DNA of 64,000 nucleotides from Anaerolineaceae bacterium (GTDB taxonomy: Bacteria; Chloroflexota; Anaerolineae; Anaerolineales; Anaerolineaceae): assembly GCA_002702705.1 (NCBI GenBank), contig PABH01000008.1, positions 120,463 through 184,462 of the forward strand. Direction: 5' to 3'. Of the stretch, positions 1 to 8,079 are shown in pieces; within the stretch, counting starts at the first letter, position 1, and the number at the start of each line of letters is the position of its first letter. Made by a program: the position numbers and the translations under genes. Below the pieces are notes generated by a model, which did no database searches, was not told the origin of the DNA, and saw nothing but the letters and a program-made list of their open reading frames with translations.

Positions 1-1175
1 ATGGATTAGTAAATCTTGCTGTGATTGGTGTTGGGGCAATGGGTAGTGCACATGCACGAGATATTTTTGAACTGCCGAACACAAATCTAGTAGCTGTTTG
101 CGATTTGATTTCAGAACGAGCAGAATATCTGGCGAAAAAGTATCAATGTAAGGCATTTACAGATTATCAAAATTTAATTAATTTATGTGATATTGATGCC
201 GTCATTATATCTGTTCCACATTATGATCATACACCGATCAGTATTGATTGTTTTTCCAAAGGTATTCATGTCCTCACAGAAAAACCGATTGCTGTCCATG
301 TGGCTGATGCAAAAAAAATGATCGGCGCATACCAGACAGCATTAAGAACCTATCCGAACTTAAAGTTTGGGATCATGTTTCAACAACGCACCTATGGATT
401 TTGGAAAAAAGTAAAAAGTCTACTCAATGAAAACGAACTTGGCAAAATAATTAGAGCAACATGGATCATAACGGATTGGTACCGGACGCAAAACTATTAT
501 GATAACGGAAATTGGCGTGCAACCTGGCGAGGGGAAGGCGGAGGCGTACTATTAAACCAATCTCCACACAATTTAGATTTATTTCAATGGTTCTTTGGAA
601 TGCCAAACCGCGTAACCGGTTTTGTAAATTTTGGTAAATATCATGCAATTGAAGTTGAGGATGAAGTTACTGCTGTTTTTGAATATGAAAATGGTTTTAT
701 TGGCCATTTTATTACATCGACAGCGGAATCGCCAGGAACAAACCGACTGGAAATAGTTGGAGAACTGGGTAAACTTGTTGTTGAAAATGAAAAACTTACA
801 TTTTGGCGTAACCGGTATTCAATGTTGGAAGATATTATAACATCGAATATGCCATATACATTTGTTGAAAACTGGAAAATAGATGTTCCTTTTACTCACC
901 ACGGCAAACCAGGTCACGATATTCTGATTGAAAATTTTGCAAATTCGATTTTACAAAATGAGCCTTTGATTGTTCCGGGAGAGCAAGGTATAAATCAAAT
1001 CCATCTTGGTAATTCAATTATGCTTTCTGGCTTTTTAGGCAAACCAGTTAATTTACCAATTGATGCTGATCTTTATGCTCAAAAACTTGAAGAACGTATT
1101 CGGAATTCTAAATTTTTAAAAACCACACACATCAAAAGTCCTCAAAATTTAGTTAATTCTTTTGACAAACCATGA
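1..1175 (+). CDS. Gfo/Idh/MocA family oxidoreductase, 5' partial
   Basis: This is an NAD(P)-dependent sugar or polyol dehydrogenase-like protein of the Gfo/Idh/MocA family; the substrate is unknown. The reading frame is open to the left edge: codons from position 3 read GLVNLA before VIGVGAMG, the first Rossmann strand and glycine motif. The GTG at 21 lies inside that strand and is not the true start, so a few N-terminal residues lie outside the window. The family EKP motif is near residue 87, and a GGGVLLNQSPHNLDL stretch marks the substrate side of the active site. The stop overlaps the next start by 4 bp, so the genes are translationally coupled with the two TIM-barrel genes that follow. 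Family is confident; substrate is open, with inositol or sugar-acid routes possible. Confidence 0.88.
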   Translation, partial: GLVNLAVIGVGAMGSAHARDIFELPNTNLVAVCDLISERAEYLAKKYQCKAFTDYQNLINLCDIDAVIISVPHYDHTPISIDCFSKGIHVLTEKPIAVHVADAKKMIGAYQTALRTYPNLKFGIMFQQRTYGFWKKVKSLLNENELGKIIRATWIITDWYRTQNYYDNGNWRATWRGEGGGVLLNQSPHNLDLFQWFFGMPNRVTGFVNFGKYHAIEVEDEVTAVFEYENGFIGHFITSTAESPGTNRLEIVGELGKLVVENEKLTFWRNRYSMLEDIITSNMPYTFVENWKIDVPFTHHGKPGHDILIENFANSILQNEPLIVPGEQGINQIHLGNSIMLSGFLGKPVNLPIDADLYAQKLEERIRNSKFLKTTHIKSPQNLVNSFDKP

Positions 1176-1999
1176 AATATAGTTTCACAACTTTAAGTAC
1201 ACCGGCTTGGAATTTAACGAAAATATGCCAATTTGCAGAAAAATCTGGCTATCAAGGTATTGATTTTCGCGGTTATCTTGATTATTTGGATATCACAACA
1301 CATCCACTATTTACAACCCAAGCACAAAACACCTATCAGCAATTAACGGATGCTGGTTTAGAGGTCAGCGGAATATCCAGCAGTATAACAATCTGTGACC
1401 AAAGATTAAGGGAAAATAATATTGAAGAAGCAAAACGAACAATTGAGGTAGCAAAATCATTTCACTGCAAAAATATTCGAATATTTGGCGGCGGTGATTC
1501 GGATTGTTTTTCAAGATCCGAGCTTATTAACATTGGCCGTGATTGTTTTGAAGATATCGTATCACTGGATGGTGCCAATGATCTCTATTGGCTTCTCGAA
1601 ACTCACGATCAGTGGACAAAGACCTCAGATTGCCAAAAAATTATAAAAAACATCCACCACCCATCTTTTGGAATTCTTTGGGATATTGGCCATACAACCA
1701 GAGTAAGTCAAGAAAAACCAACCCAATCTTTGAAGAGATTAGGCGATAACTTTAAATATATTCATATTAAGGATGCGATTTATAATCCAAACCATCCCCT
1801 GGCAATGGATGATGGTTGGTATTATGTATTACCGGGAGAAGGACTGTTGCCAATTTCATCAGCACTGAAATTACTAAATGATATAGATTATTCTGGTTGG
1901 GTTGTTTTTGAGCATGAAAAACGATGGCATCCTGAACTTGCTGAACCTGACGAAGCGCTCCCGGCATTTATCAATTGGTTAAAAAACATTGGTTTTTGA
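1172..1999 (+). CDS. sugar phosphate isomerase/epimerase family protein
   Basis: A 275-residue AP-endonuclease-2/xylose-isomerase-like TIM barrel, the family of inosose dehydratases, IolI and ketose 3-epimerases. Candidate metal ligands are visible in order: the Glu of WLLETHDQW, the Asp of LWDIGHT, the His of YIHIKDA and the Glu of VVFEHEKRW. It starts with ATGA overlapping the stop of the oxidoreductase. A second barrel of the same family follows at once. An oxidoreductase with two such barrels is a common arrangement for sugar or cyclitol conversion through a keto intermediate. That role is inferred from context; the exact substrate cannot be read from the sequence. Confidence 0.85.
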   Translation: MKYSFTTLSTPAWNLTKICQFAEKSGYQGIDFRGYLDYLDITTHPLFTTQAQNTYQQLTDAGLEVSGISSSITICDQRLRENNIEEAKRTIEVAKSFHCKNIRIFGGGDSDCFSRSELINIGRDCFEDIVSLDGANDLYWLLETHDQWTKTSDCQKIIKNIHHPSFGILWDIGHTTRVSQEKPTQSLKRLGDNFKYIHIKDAIYNPNHPLAMDDGWYYVLPGEGLLPISSALKLLNDIDYSGWVVFEHEKRWHPELAEPDEALPAFINWLKNIGF

Positions 2000-2015
2000 G
2001 ATTGAGAGGATGTTT

Positions 2016-2924
2016 ATGTATTTCACCGGATTTGCTGATGAGGCTGGAAGTTCAATTGATACACAAATAAAAGCAACCAAAGAATTGGGTTGGAATTATA
2101 TTGAATCCCGGAGTGTTAATAACACCAATATTACGGATCTAAGTGGTGCGGATTTTGAAATTGTATTTAATAAACTTCTTGAAGCAGATATCAAAATATC
2201 TTGTTTTGGCAGCGCAATTGCAAATTGGGCAAAAGATCCAAGAAGTCAGGAAGATTTTTTATACAGTTTAGCAGCCCTTAAACGCGCAATCCCCAGAATG
2301 AATAGGCTGGGCACAAAATACCTGCGAGGCATGAGTTTTGGCATTGTTAAAGATGTCGAACCTGATCATCCAGAAATCGAAAAACAAATATTTGAAAAAC
2401 TAAAAATATTGGTTAAACAATGTGAAGATGCCGGAATTATTTATTTACATGAAAATTGCATGAATTATGGTGGTCTATCGTATGAACATACACTGCGCTT
2501 GTTAGATGCAATCCCATCACCAAACTTCAAACTGGTTTTTGATACAGGAAATCCTGTTGGTTCAGACCATCACGTTGGCACTCCCCCATACAAAAAACAA
2601 AGTTCTTGGGAGTTTTATAAGAATGTGCGTGATTTTATAGAGTATATCCATATCAAAGATTGCATTTTTATTGAGGAAACAGGCGAAATTTTTCCAAAAT
2701 TAACATTTACTTTCCCTGGTGATGGACATGGGGATGTGATTCGCATCCTTAAAGACTTTATTGATTCCGGTTATAACGGGGGACTATCGATTGAACCACA
2801 TTTAGCTGTTGTGTACCATGATGGTTCTAAAAATTCCTCACAAGAAATCCAATATGAAAATTATGTCAATTATGGAAAAAGATTAATGGATATTGTGAAC
2901 GAAATCAAATCTGATAATTATTAA
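2016..2924 (+). CDS. sugar phosphate isomerase/epimerase family protein (second copy)
   Basis: An AP-endonuclease-2-type TIM barrel of 302 residues. I place the start at the ATG at 2016 because GAGAGGA at 2004-2010 sits at Shine-Dalgarno distance. The in-frame ATG at 1989 lies inside the preceding gene and has no such site. Putative metal ligands are the Glu of YLHENC, the Asp of LVFDTGNP, the His of YIHIKDC and the Glu of LSIEPH. It is clearly diverged from the barrel before it, so the two probably do different steps on the same substrate family. Substrate unknown. Confidence 0.85.
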   Translation: MYFTGFADEAGSSIDTQIKATKELGWNYIESRSVNNTNITDLSGADFEIVFNKLLEADIKISCFGSAIANWAKDPRSQEDFLYSLAALKRAIPRMNRLGTKYLRGMSFGIVKDVEPDHPEIEKQIFEKLKILVKQCEDAGIIYLHENCMNYGGLSYEHTLRLLDAIPSPNFKLVFDTGNPVGSDHHVGTPPYKKQSSWEFYKNVRDFIEYIHIKDCIFIEETGEIFPKLTFTFPGDGHGDVIRILKDFIDSGYNGGLSIEPHLAVVYHDGSKNSSQEIQYENYVNYGKRLMDIVNEIKSDNY

Positions 2925-2960
2925 TCCATCAAATGTCATTGTTTGAAAATGTGAAAATTA

Positions 2961-3953
2961 ATGAACTCAAAAGAAATTATTTTAGCCAATATTAACCATA
3001 CCAATCCTCCTCGCCCTGGCCTGGATTTTGATCGGGGCAGAATTTGCGATGTGATTTTTAGCGATTTTTATAATCCGCGATATTCGCAAAAACGTTGGCG
3101 GGAAGGAAATATTGAATACTACGATGATGAATGGGGTAATCTTTGGAATCGTATGATTGATGGTTCCTTTAAAGGGGAGATTTGTAGACCTGCTATTTCC
3201 GATTGGGGCGAATTAAATGATTTCATCCTTCCCGATTACACTCATGAAGATTGCACTTCCTTTATGGCTGCTGATTTTAAGGCAAATCCAGATAAATTCC
3301 ATATAACAAATCTTGGCGGCTGGATATTTAATGATGCCCGCTATCTTCGAAATATGGACGTCTATTTTATGGATATGGGTTTACACCAGGAAGAATTAAT
3401 CAAACTCCATAATCTTCTCGCTACGGTATATGAACAAAAAATTCATCTGGCTGGAAAGATAAAAGCTGACGCAATTTTTTTAAACGAAGACCTTGGAACC
3501 CAAACAAGATTATTATTTAGTCCAAAAATGTTTCGTTTTTATTTTAAGGATTTATACACACGCTTATTTTCAATTGCCCATGAATATGGAATGAAAGTGA
3601 TCATGCATTCTTGTGGAAAAAACTGGGATATTTTACCTGATTTGCTCGATGCCGGTGTAAACGTTTTTCAATTTGACCAACCCACTGTATACGACATGCC
3701 CAAATTGGCAGCATTACTTAAAGAAAGAAAAGCCGCACTGTACAGTCCGATTGATATTCAGAAAATATTACCAAGCGGAAATCAATCTTTCATTGAGGCT
3801 GGGGCAGTCGAGATGATTCAAACATTTAATGGACATCTGATTTGTAAAAACTATTTAGATTTACCTGGTATCGGTGTGAAACCGGAATGGGATGACTGGG
3901 GTTACCAGGCTATCTTAGAAAATATAAAAAATAATATTCCAAAGATATTTTGA
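2961..3953 (+). CDS. UroD-family (MtaA/CmuA-like) methyltransferase-like protein
   Basis: A 330-residue uroporphyrinogen-decarboxylase-fold protein. It is not HemE-like: the N-terminus and context differ, and it ends a sugar gene set. It carries HSC near residue 216 and a further Cys in HLICKNY near residue 295, consistent with the H-x-C...C zinc site of corrinoid methyltransferases such as MtaA and MtbA. The long acidic segment WGNLWNRMIDG and the motif DLGTQTRLLFSP are of the type found in uncharacterised UroD-like proteins of sugar-fermenting anaerobes. It follows the second barrel by 36 bp, so it is probably in the same transcript. Methyl transfer is inferred from the fold and ligands only. 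Confidence 0.8.
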   Translation: MNSKEIILANINHTNPPRPGLDFDRGRICDVIFSDFYNPRYSQKRWREGNIEYYDDEWGNLWNRMIDGSFKGEICRPAISDWGELNDFILPDYTHEDCTSFMAADFKANPDKFHITNLGGWIFNDARYLRNMDVYFMDMGLHQEELIKLHNLLATVYEQKIHLAGKIKADAIFLNEDLGTQTRLLFSPKMFRFYFKDLYTRLFSIAHEYGMKVIMHSCGKNWDILPDLLDAGVNVFQFDQPTVYDMPKLAALLKERKAALYSPIDIQKILPSGNQSFIEAGAVEMIQTFNGHLICKNYLDLPGIGVKPEWDDWGYQAILENIKNNIPKIF

Positions 3954-3983
3954 TTTATAACACTTTCATCATTGAAAATTTTA

Positions 3984-5330
3984 TTAGACTACCCATTCCG
4001 TTTGATTATCACGGATTTGTATTTGTTTATTTACCTCTCTGCTGCGTTTCCACAACCAAATTGTTTGAGTTATATGGGCCAATGAAAAACCGGTCAATCC
4101 AACAAACAAACCAATATAACGATTTACAAAAACACCGAACACTAGAATTACAATCACAGTGATTAAAAATATTAGGGTCGCTTCCGGTATCGCTTTTGTT
4201 TTTCGGCTATACACTATTAGCCCTTGATACCAGGATTGCAAGGAGCCCACAACCGTCATCGGGATTGCTATCAATATACCGATCTTGGCTAATTCAGTAA
4301 ATGCGGGGGATAATCCGGATACATATCGAAACCATAAATAGGCTAAAGGAGTTAATGCAACAAGTAAATGGATCAAAGTTAACGTTAAAGTTAATTGATT
4401 AACAAATTTCCGTAGATGACGAAATGATCCTTTCTGTTCGGCTAAAGCCACAACCACTTCGTTATAAGCCAAACCCGGACTGCGCAACAAAAAAACCAAA
4501 CCAGTAATTACCGGCCAAATGGCCAAAGATTCAATTGGAAATGGCATACGGCTTAAGGCAGCACTCCCAATGGGTTGCCAGGTAAACGCCAACATTGGCG
4601 TTAACGCTAAAGGAATGTAAAAAGTTAAAAAACCGCGCCAAGTTAGTTTTTTCTCTGATTTTTCTTTTTTTAGTTGATCTCTTAAAACTGGTTTAACCCG
4701 AATACAGGTATAAATCGCTTCAGCAACAACACCGCAGGCTTGAGATGCTGCTCCAATGATATATCCCGGAATCGTGCCAATCACTAACCCAAAAACCAAA
4801 ACAATAATATGAACTGTAATACTGATGACAGTCCCAATACCAACTGCATCTGAATGGCCATAACGGATCAAAACGCCTTGTTGAAATCTCCTGTATGCAA
4901 TTGCCCAAGACCATGGCGTTATAATTTGTAACCCTACTCTTGATGGTTCTATTAATACATCCGGAATAGCCATTATTTGTCCCACAACAATGTCAAATAA
5001 TGGTGTAAACGCCAACAAGATATGTATTGTTGTTAATAAAAACCCGGAAATTATCATAAACTGCTTTAACAACTTATATGCATGCCAATCTTTAGATAAT
5101 GCAGTTGAAGCGGCTAACAACATGACAATTGGCGCTTCAAAAATCATTGCTAATGGAAAAACAACACCACCATAGGCAGCCAAACTAATTTCTGGGTTTT
5201 CAAGACGTGTAAGAATAGCCGTTATTAATGGCATTTCAATACCCATTAACATCCACGAGCCTGCTAATGGTATCCATGTTTGAATAATTTTTTTCTGTTG
5301 CGGTGAAAAAAGATGATGTTCAGCTCTCAT
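3984..5330 (-). CDS. MATE-like polytopic membrane protein
   Basis: A 448-residue integral membrane protein with about twelve hydrophobic segments in two halves. Each half opens with a loop then a helix, as in the MOP/MATE exporter superfamily; the second half starts near LTWRGFLTFYIPLALTP. It resembles MATE and ANKH-like transporters in layout, but I see no diagnostic motif and cannot name a substrate. It converges on the UroD gene at 3953 with only 30 bp between the stops and no obvious terminator there. It stands alone, with 200 bp of AT-rich sequence on its upstream side. Confidence 0.65.
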   Translation of the reverse strand: MRAEHHLFSPQQKKIIQTWIPLAGSWMLMGIEMPLITAILTRLENPEISLAAYGGVVFPLAMIFEAPIVMLLAASTALSKDWHAYKLLKQFMIISGFLLTTIHILLAFTPLFDIVVGQIMAIPDVLIEPSRVGLQIITPWSWAIAYRRFQQGVLIRYGHSDAVGIGTVISITVHIIVLVFGLVIGTIPGYIIGAASQACGVVAEAIYTCIRVKPVLRDQLKKEKSEKKLTWRGFLTFYIPLALTPMLAFTWQPIGSAALSRMPFPIESLAIWPVITGLVFLLRSPGLAYNEVVVALAEQKGSFRHLRKFVNQLTLTLTLIHLLVALTPLAYLWFRYVSGLSPAFTELAKIGILIAIPMTVVGSLQSWYQGLIVYSRKTKAIPEATLIFLITVIVILVFGVFVNRYIGLFVGLTGFSLAHITQTIWLWKRSREVNKQIQIRDNQTEWVV

Positions 5331-5533
5331 TATTTATTACCTTAAAGTTAAAATACATTGTTAAAAAATTTCAGATTAAAAAATCAGTCAAAGTTAAATA
5401 AAATTGAATATTAGAAAATGTAATGGATGAAAGAATAAATTGATTCAGTATTTTGATAATTTTTTTACACTGGGTTGATTTTTAATAGATAAAAGAAGGT
5501 CGTTGGGGCACTAAAAATTATATTGGTTAAGAA

Positions 5534-6568
5534 TCATTGTCTTAGTGATGATAAATTCCACAGGGTCTTAGAAATAGCCTTTAAGTTTTCTACAGGCGTA
5601 TCTCTAGGCACTTCGCAGCCCGGCGCAATCATCGTATTTTGAGTAGAGACAGCTACACAGTGGCGGACGCTTTTTTCCACCTCTGTCAAATCTCCTTGTA
5701 ATAAAACCGCCGTTGGCTCAAAATTACCGCAAGCGGATATCGAATCCCCAAACGTTTGAACTGCATCAGAAAAGTTAACTGGATAGTCAATATCAAAGAT
5801 ATCCGCACTTGTTTCAGGGAAAATTTTTAACAAAGCGGATGTATTTCCACAAATATGCAGTTTTGCTTTTGCGCCCTTTTCATGAATCCTTTGGATAATG
5901 CGTTGTTCATAGGGAAGAACGAATTTTCTGTACATCCGCGGGCTGATCAGTGATGCTGCGGCATCGCCTATACCAATAAAATCCGCTCCACTATCAATTT
6001 GTGCTTCAGCAAAAGAAATCGCCTGTTGTGTACAGATTTCAAGCATCTCTACAATGAATTCCGGCGAAGCGAATAAATCTTCCATGGTTTCCGATACGCC
6101 ATGTAAATCACATACTTCCGCAAAAGCTCCTTCTACCCAACCAAGAATCGGATAATGATCACCCACTTTTTGTTTGAATAATTCCACGGCTCGAATTCGA
6201 TCAGCCATTCTTTTCCCTATTTGTGGATTTTGTACTTTCAGCTTTTGTATATCATTAGGTTTTTTAATGAAGTTATCAGAGGCATAAGGAACTGCATCAA
6301 ATGGAAATACAATATTTGCACCAAAGTCAGATGTTTCTCGAACCGGATCAGAGATAACACTGACCATATCAATTGAAAAGTCCTCACAACAACGTATATT
6401 ACCTTCAACTAATAATCGGTAATCTCGCACATATTGGTCATAAGAACAACCAATATACTTTGCTGCAAAGGTCATTAATATCGATAAATTTGGAATTCGA
6501 TCAACGGGCCTACTTTGCAGTCTGGCAAACACTCGTTCTCTGGGTGACATTTTATTCATTGTGGTCAT
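5534..6568 (-). CDS. UroD-family corrinoid methyltransferase (MtaA-like)
   Basis: A UroD-fold protein of about 345 residues with the full zinc signature of MtaA/MtbA/CmuA methyltransferases: HICGNT near residue 237 and APGCEVPRDTPVENL near residue 318. Those enzymes move a methyl group from a corrinoid protein to a thiol cofactor or folate. Several in-frame starts exist (6580, 6568, 6559, 6550). I choose 6568 because a GGA-rich stretch precedes it; the family usually begins shortly before RERVFARL, so 6550 is also possible. All of them overlap or abut the 3' end of ubiX, implying translational coupling. Of the five UroD proteins in this window it has the best-preserved active site. No corrinoid-protein gene is adjacent. 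Confidence 0.85.
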   Translation of the reverse strand: MTTMNKMSPRERVFARLQSRPVDRIPNLSILMTFAAKYIGCSYDQYVRDYRLLVEGNIRCCEDFSIDMVSVISDPVRETSDFGANIVFPFDAVPYASDNFIKKPNDIQKLKVQNPQIGKRMADRIRAVELFKQKVGDHYPILGWVEGAFAEVCDLHGVSETMEDLFASPEFIVEMLEICTQQAISFAEAQIDSGADFIGIGDAAASLISPRMYRKFVLPYEQRIIQRIHEKGAKAKLHICGNTSALLKIFPETSADIFDIDYPVNFSDAVQTFGDSISACGNFEPTAVLLQGDLTEVEKSVRHCVAVSTQNTMIAPGCEVPRDTPVENLKAISKTLWNLSSLRQ

Positions 6569-7142
6569 TATCCATTCCATTCCAGGATGAATAATCTGAA
6601 AAAGGGATTTGAAATTGACTTAAAATCTTGCCCGTCAATTGGTTAATCATATCCTGAACACTTTTTGGTTTATGGTAAAAGGTCATCATCGCAGGTAAGA
6701 TCACCACACCTTGATCATGCAGAAAAGAAAGATTGCGTAGATGAATACCGTTATAAGGAGTTTCCCGCGGTACAATCACCAATTTTCGGCGTTCTTTAAG
6801 GCACACATCCGCCGCACGTAATAATAAATTATCCGAATAACCACTTGCAACCCCAGCCAGAGTTTTCATACTACATGGGACAATAACCATACCCACAGTT
6901 TCAAACGATCCGCTTGCAATCGTCGCCCCTAATTCATTAATAGGATATGAATAATCGGCAAGATCTTGTATCTCATTCAGTGACAAATCGGTCTCATGGA
7001 AAATTGTCTTCTCCGCTAAAGTCGAAATCACAAGATGAGTTTCAACATTATCATTTTTTTGCAAGGCCCGGAGAACCTCAATGCCCAAAATCGCACCACT
7101 TGCACCACTGATACCGACGATTATCCTTTTTTTGTTTTGCAT
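6552..7142 (-). CDS. ubiX: UbiX-like flavin prenyltransferase
   Basis: This enzyme prenylates FMN to make prFMN, the cofactor of UbiD decarboxylases. The 196-residue protein has the usual family length. It shows the flavin-binding motif GISGASG near the N-terminus, VPCSMKTLAG, the RKLVIVPRETP segment and the closing phosphate-binding region. The start at 7142 (MQNKKRI) is preferred over 7157 because AGGA lies just upstream. The cognate UbiD is encoded 15.5 kb away at 22661-24022. Here ubiX is coupled to a UroD-type methyltransferase, an unusual partner. There is little doubt about the family. Confidence 0.93.
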   Translation of the reverse strand: MQNKKRIIVGISGASGAILGIEVLRALQKNDNVETHLVISTLAEKTIFHETDLSLNEIQDLADYSYPINELGATIASGSFETVGMVIVPCSMKTLAGVASGYSDNLLLRAADVCLKERRKLVIVPRETPYNGIHLRNLSFLHDQGVVILPAMMTFYHKPKSVQDMINQLTGKILSQFQIPFSDYSSWNGMDNDHNE

Positions 7143-7228
7143 TTTTAATCCTGTCATAAAATGTAATAATTAGGCTTCTATCGTATCATTTTATTTTTAA
7201 ATTGGTGAAAAAGATACCTTTTTTAAAA

Positions 7229-7269
7229 AATCCCTTTGAATGATAAACCTGACTGCATTCAAAGGGATT
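7229..7269 (-). terminator. intrinsic terminator of the kinase/aldolase/ABC operon
   Basis: The arms 7229-7242 and 7256-7269 are exact 14-bp inverted repeats (AATCCCTTTGAATG) with a 13-nt loop. Read on the minus strand, the stem is followed directly by a run of T (TTTTTT). It lies 36 bp after the aldolase stop and so closes the operon from 14900 down to 7306, separating it from ubiX. Confidence 0.9.
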
Positions 7270-7305
7270 AATTTAAGAATTATTTCAAAAAGTCTGATTG
7301 ATCTT

Positions 7306-8058
7306 TTACTTCCATAAAACAGAAGCAACCTGTTTTGTTACGTCACGTGGATTATCCGATTGCCACACACGCCGACCGATGGCTACACCTACAGCTCCGG
7401 CTTCGATGGCATCCCTGGCCATATTTGCTGTTGCATCATCACCTTCATTTTTTGATTTTGGTCCACCAGCAACAATAATCGGGATCGGAACTGATTTCAC
7501 AACCTGGCGAAATGCTTCAACGTTTCCGCAGTAATTTGTTTTAATTACATCGGCCCCAATTTCCATACCAATTCGGGCTGCATGTGCAATCGCTTTTGCA
7601 TCATATGCTACAGTCTCAGGAGGCATCATTTCGGCAATTACGGGGATATTATAAGGTCGGCATTCTTCAATCATCGAAGCCAGCCATTGATATATTTCAA
7701 TATCACCCTCTCGTCCAAAAAATACAGAAACAGCAATCGCATCAGCATCTAATCGAATTGCAGAATCAATGGTGGCGATTGGTGTTTCTTGCGTACCTTG
7801 TTTACTTAACCCCGCAGTAAGACTTACTCTTAATACAATGCCAACGTTTGAAGGAATAACTGATGACGCAGCAGAAATAAATCCGGGTGAAGCCAAGACT
7901 GCGTTCGCACCACCAGCAATTACCTCCTTCACGATCCAAACCGGATCATCTAATCCTTTTACAGGACCTAACCAACCTCCATGATCTAATGGGGAAAGTA
8001 AACAACGTTTTTGTTCTCCAACAAACAGCCGATCTAACCTTCTTGTTTTTCCAGACAT
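7306..8058 (-). CDS. class I aldolase, DeoC/FbaB/LacD-like
   Basis: A 250-residue TIM-barrel aldolase of the class I FbaB/LsrF type. Visible features are SPLDHGGW near the N-terminus, the Schiff-base lysine in DVIKTNYCGN, the phosphate-binding glycines of VIVAGGPKSK and the closing AIGRRVWQS. In this gene set (dehydrogenase, kinase, aldolase) it most plausibly cleaves a phosphorylated ketose into two smaller fragments. LsrF-like thiolase activity or aromatic-precursor synthesis is less likely. It is the last gene of the operon, with a terminator 36 bp downstream. Family is good; substrate is inferred. Confidence 0.82.
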   Translation of the reverse strand: MSGKTRRLDRLFVGEQKRCLLSPLDHGGWLGPVKGLDDPVWIVKEVIAGGANAVLASPGFISAASSVIPSNVGIVLRVSLTAGLSKQGTQETPIATIDSAIRLDADAIAVSVFFGREGDIEIYQWLASMIEECRPYNIPVIAEMMPPETVAYDAKAIAHAARIGMEIGADVIKTNYCGNVEAFRQVVKSVPIPIIVAGGPKSKNEGDDATANMARDAIEAGAVGVAIGRRVWQSDNPRDVTKQVASVLWK

Positions 8059-8079
8059 TTTTAACTCCTAAATTATTTT

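Noticed and set aside
2961..3953. Authentic uroporphyrinogen decarboxylase (hemE)
   Set aside because: It has H-x-C zinc-type residues, lacks the HemE N-terminal RQAGR-type motif and is in a sugar gene set; the same holds for the other UroD proteins.
3950..4162. 70-residue plus-strand ORF after the first UroD gene
   Set aside because: Mostly antisense to the membrane protein gene with no ribosome site; a shadow frame.
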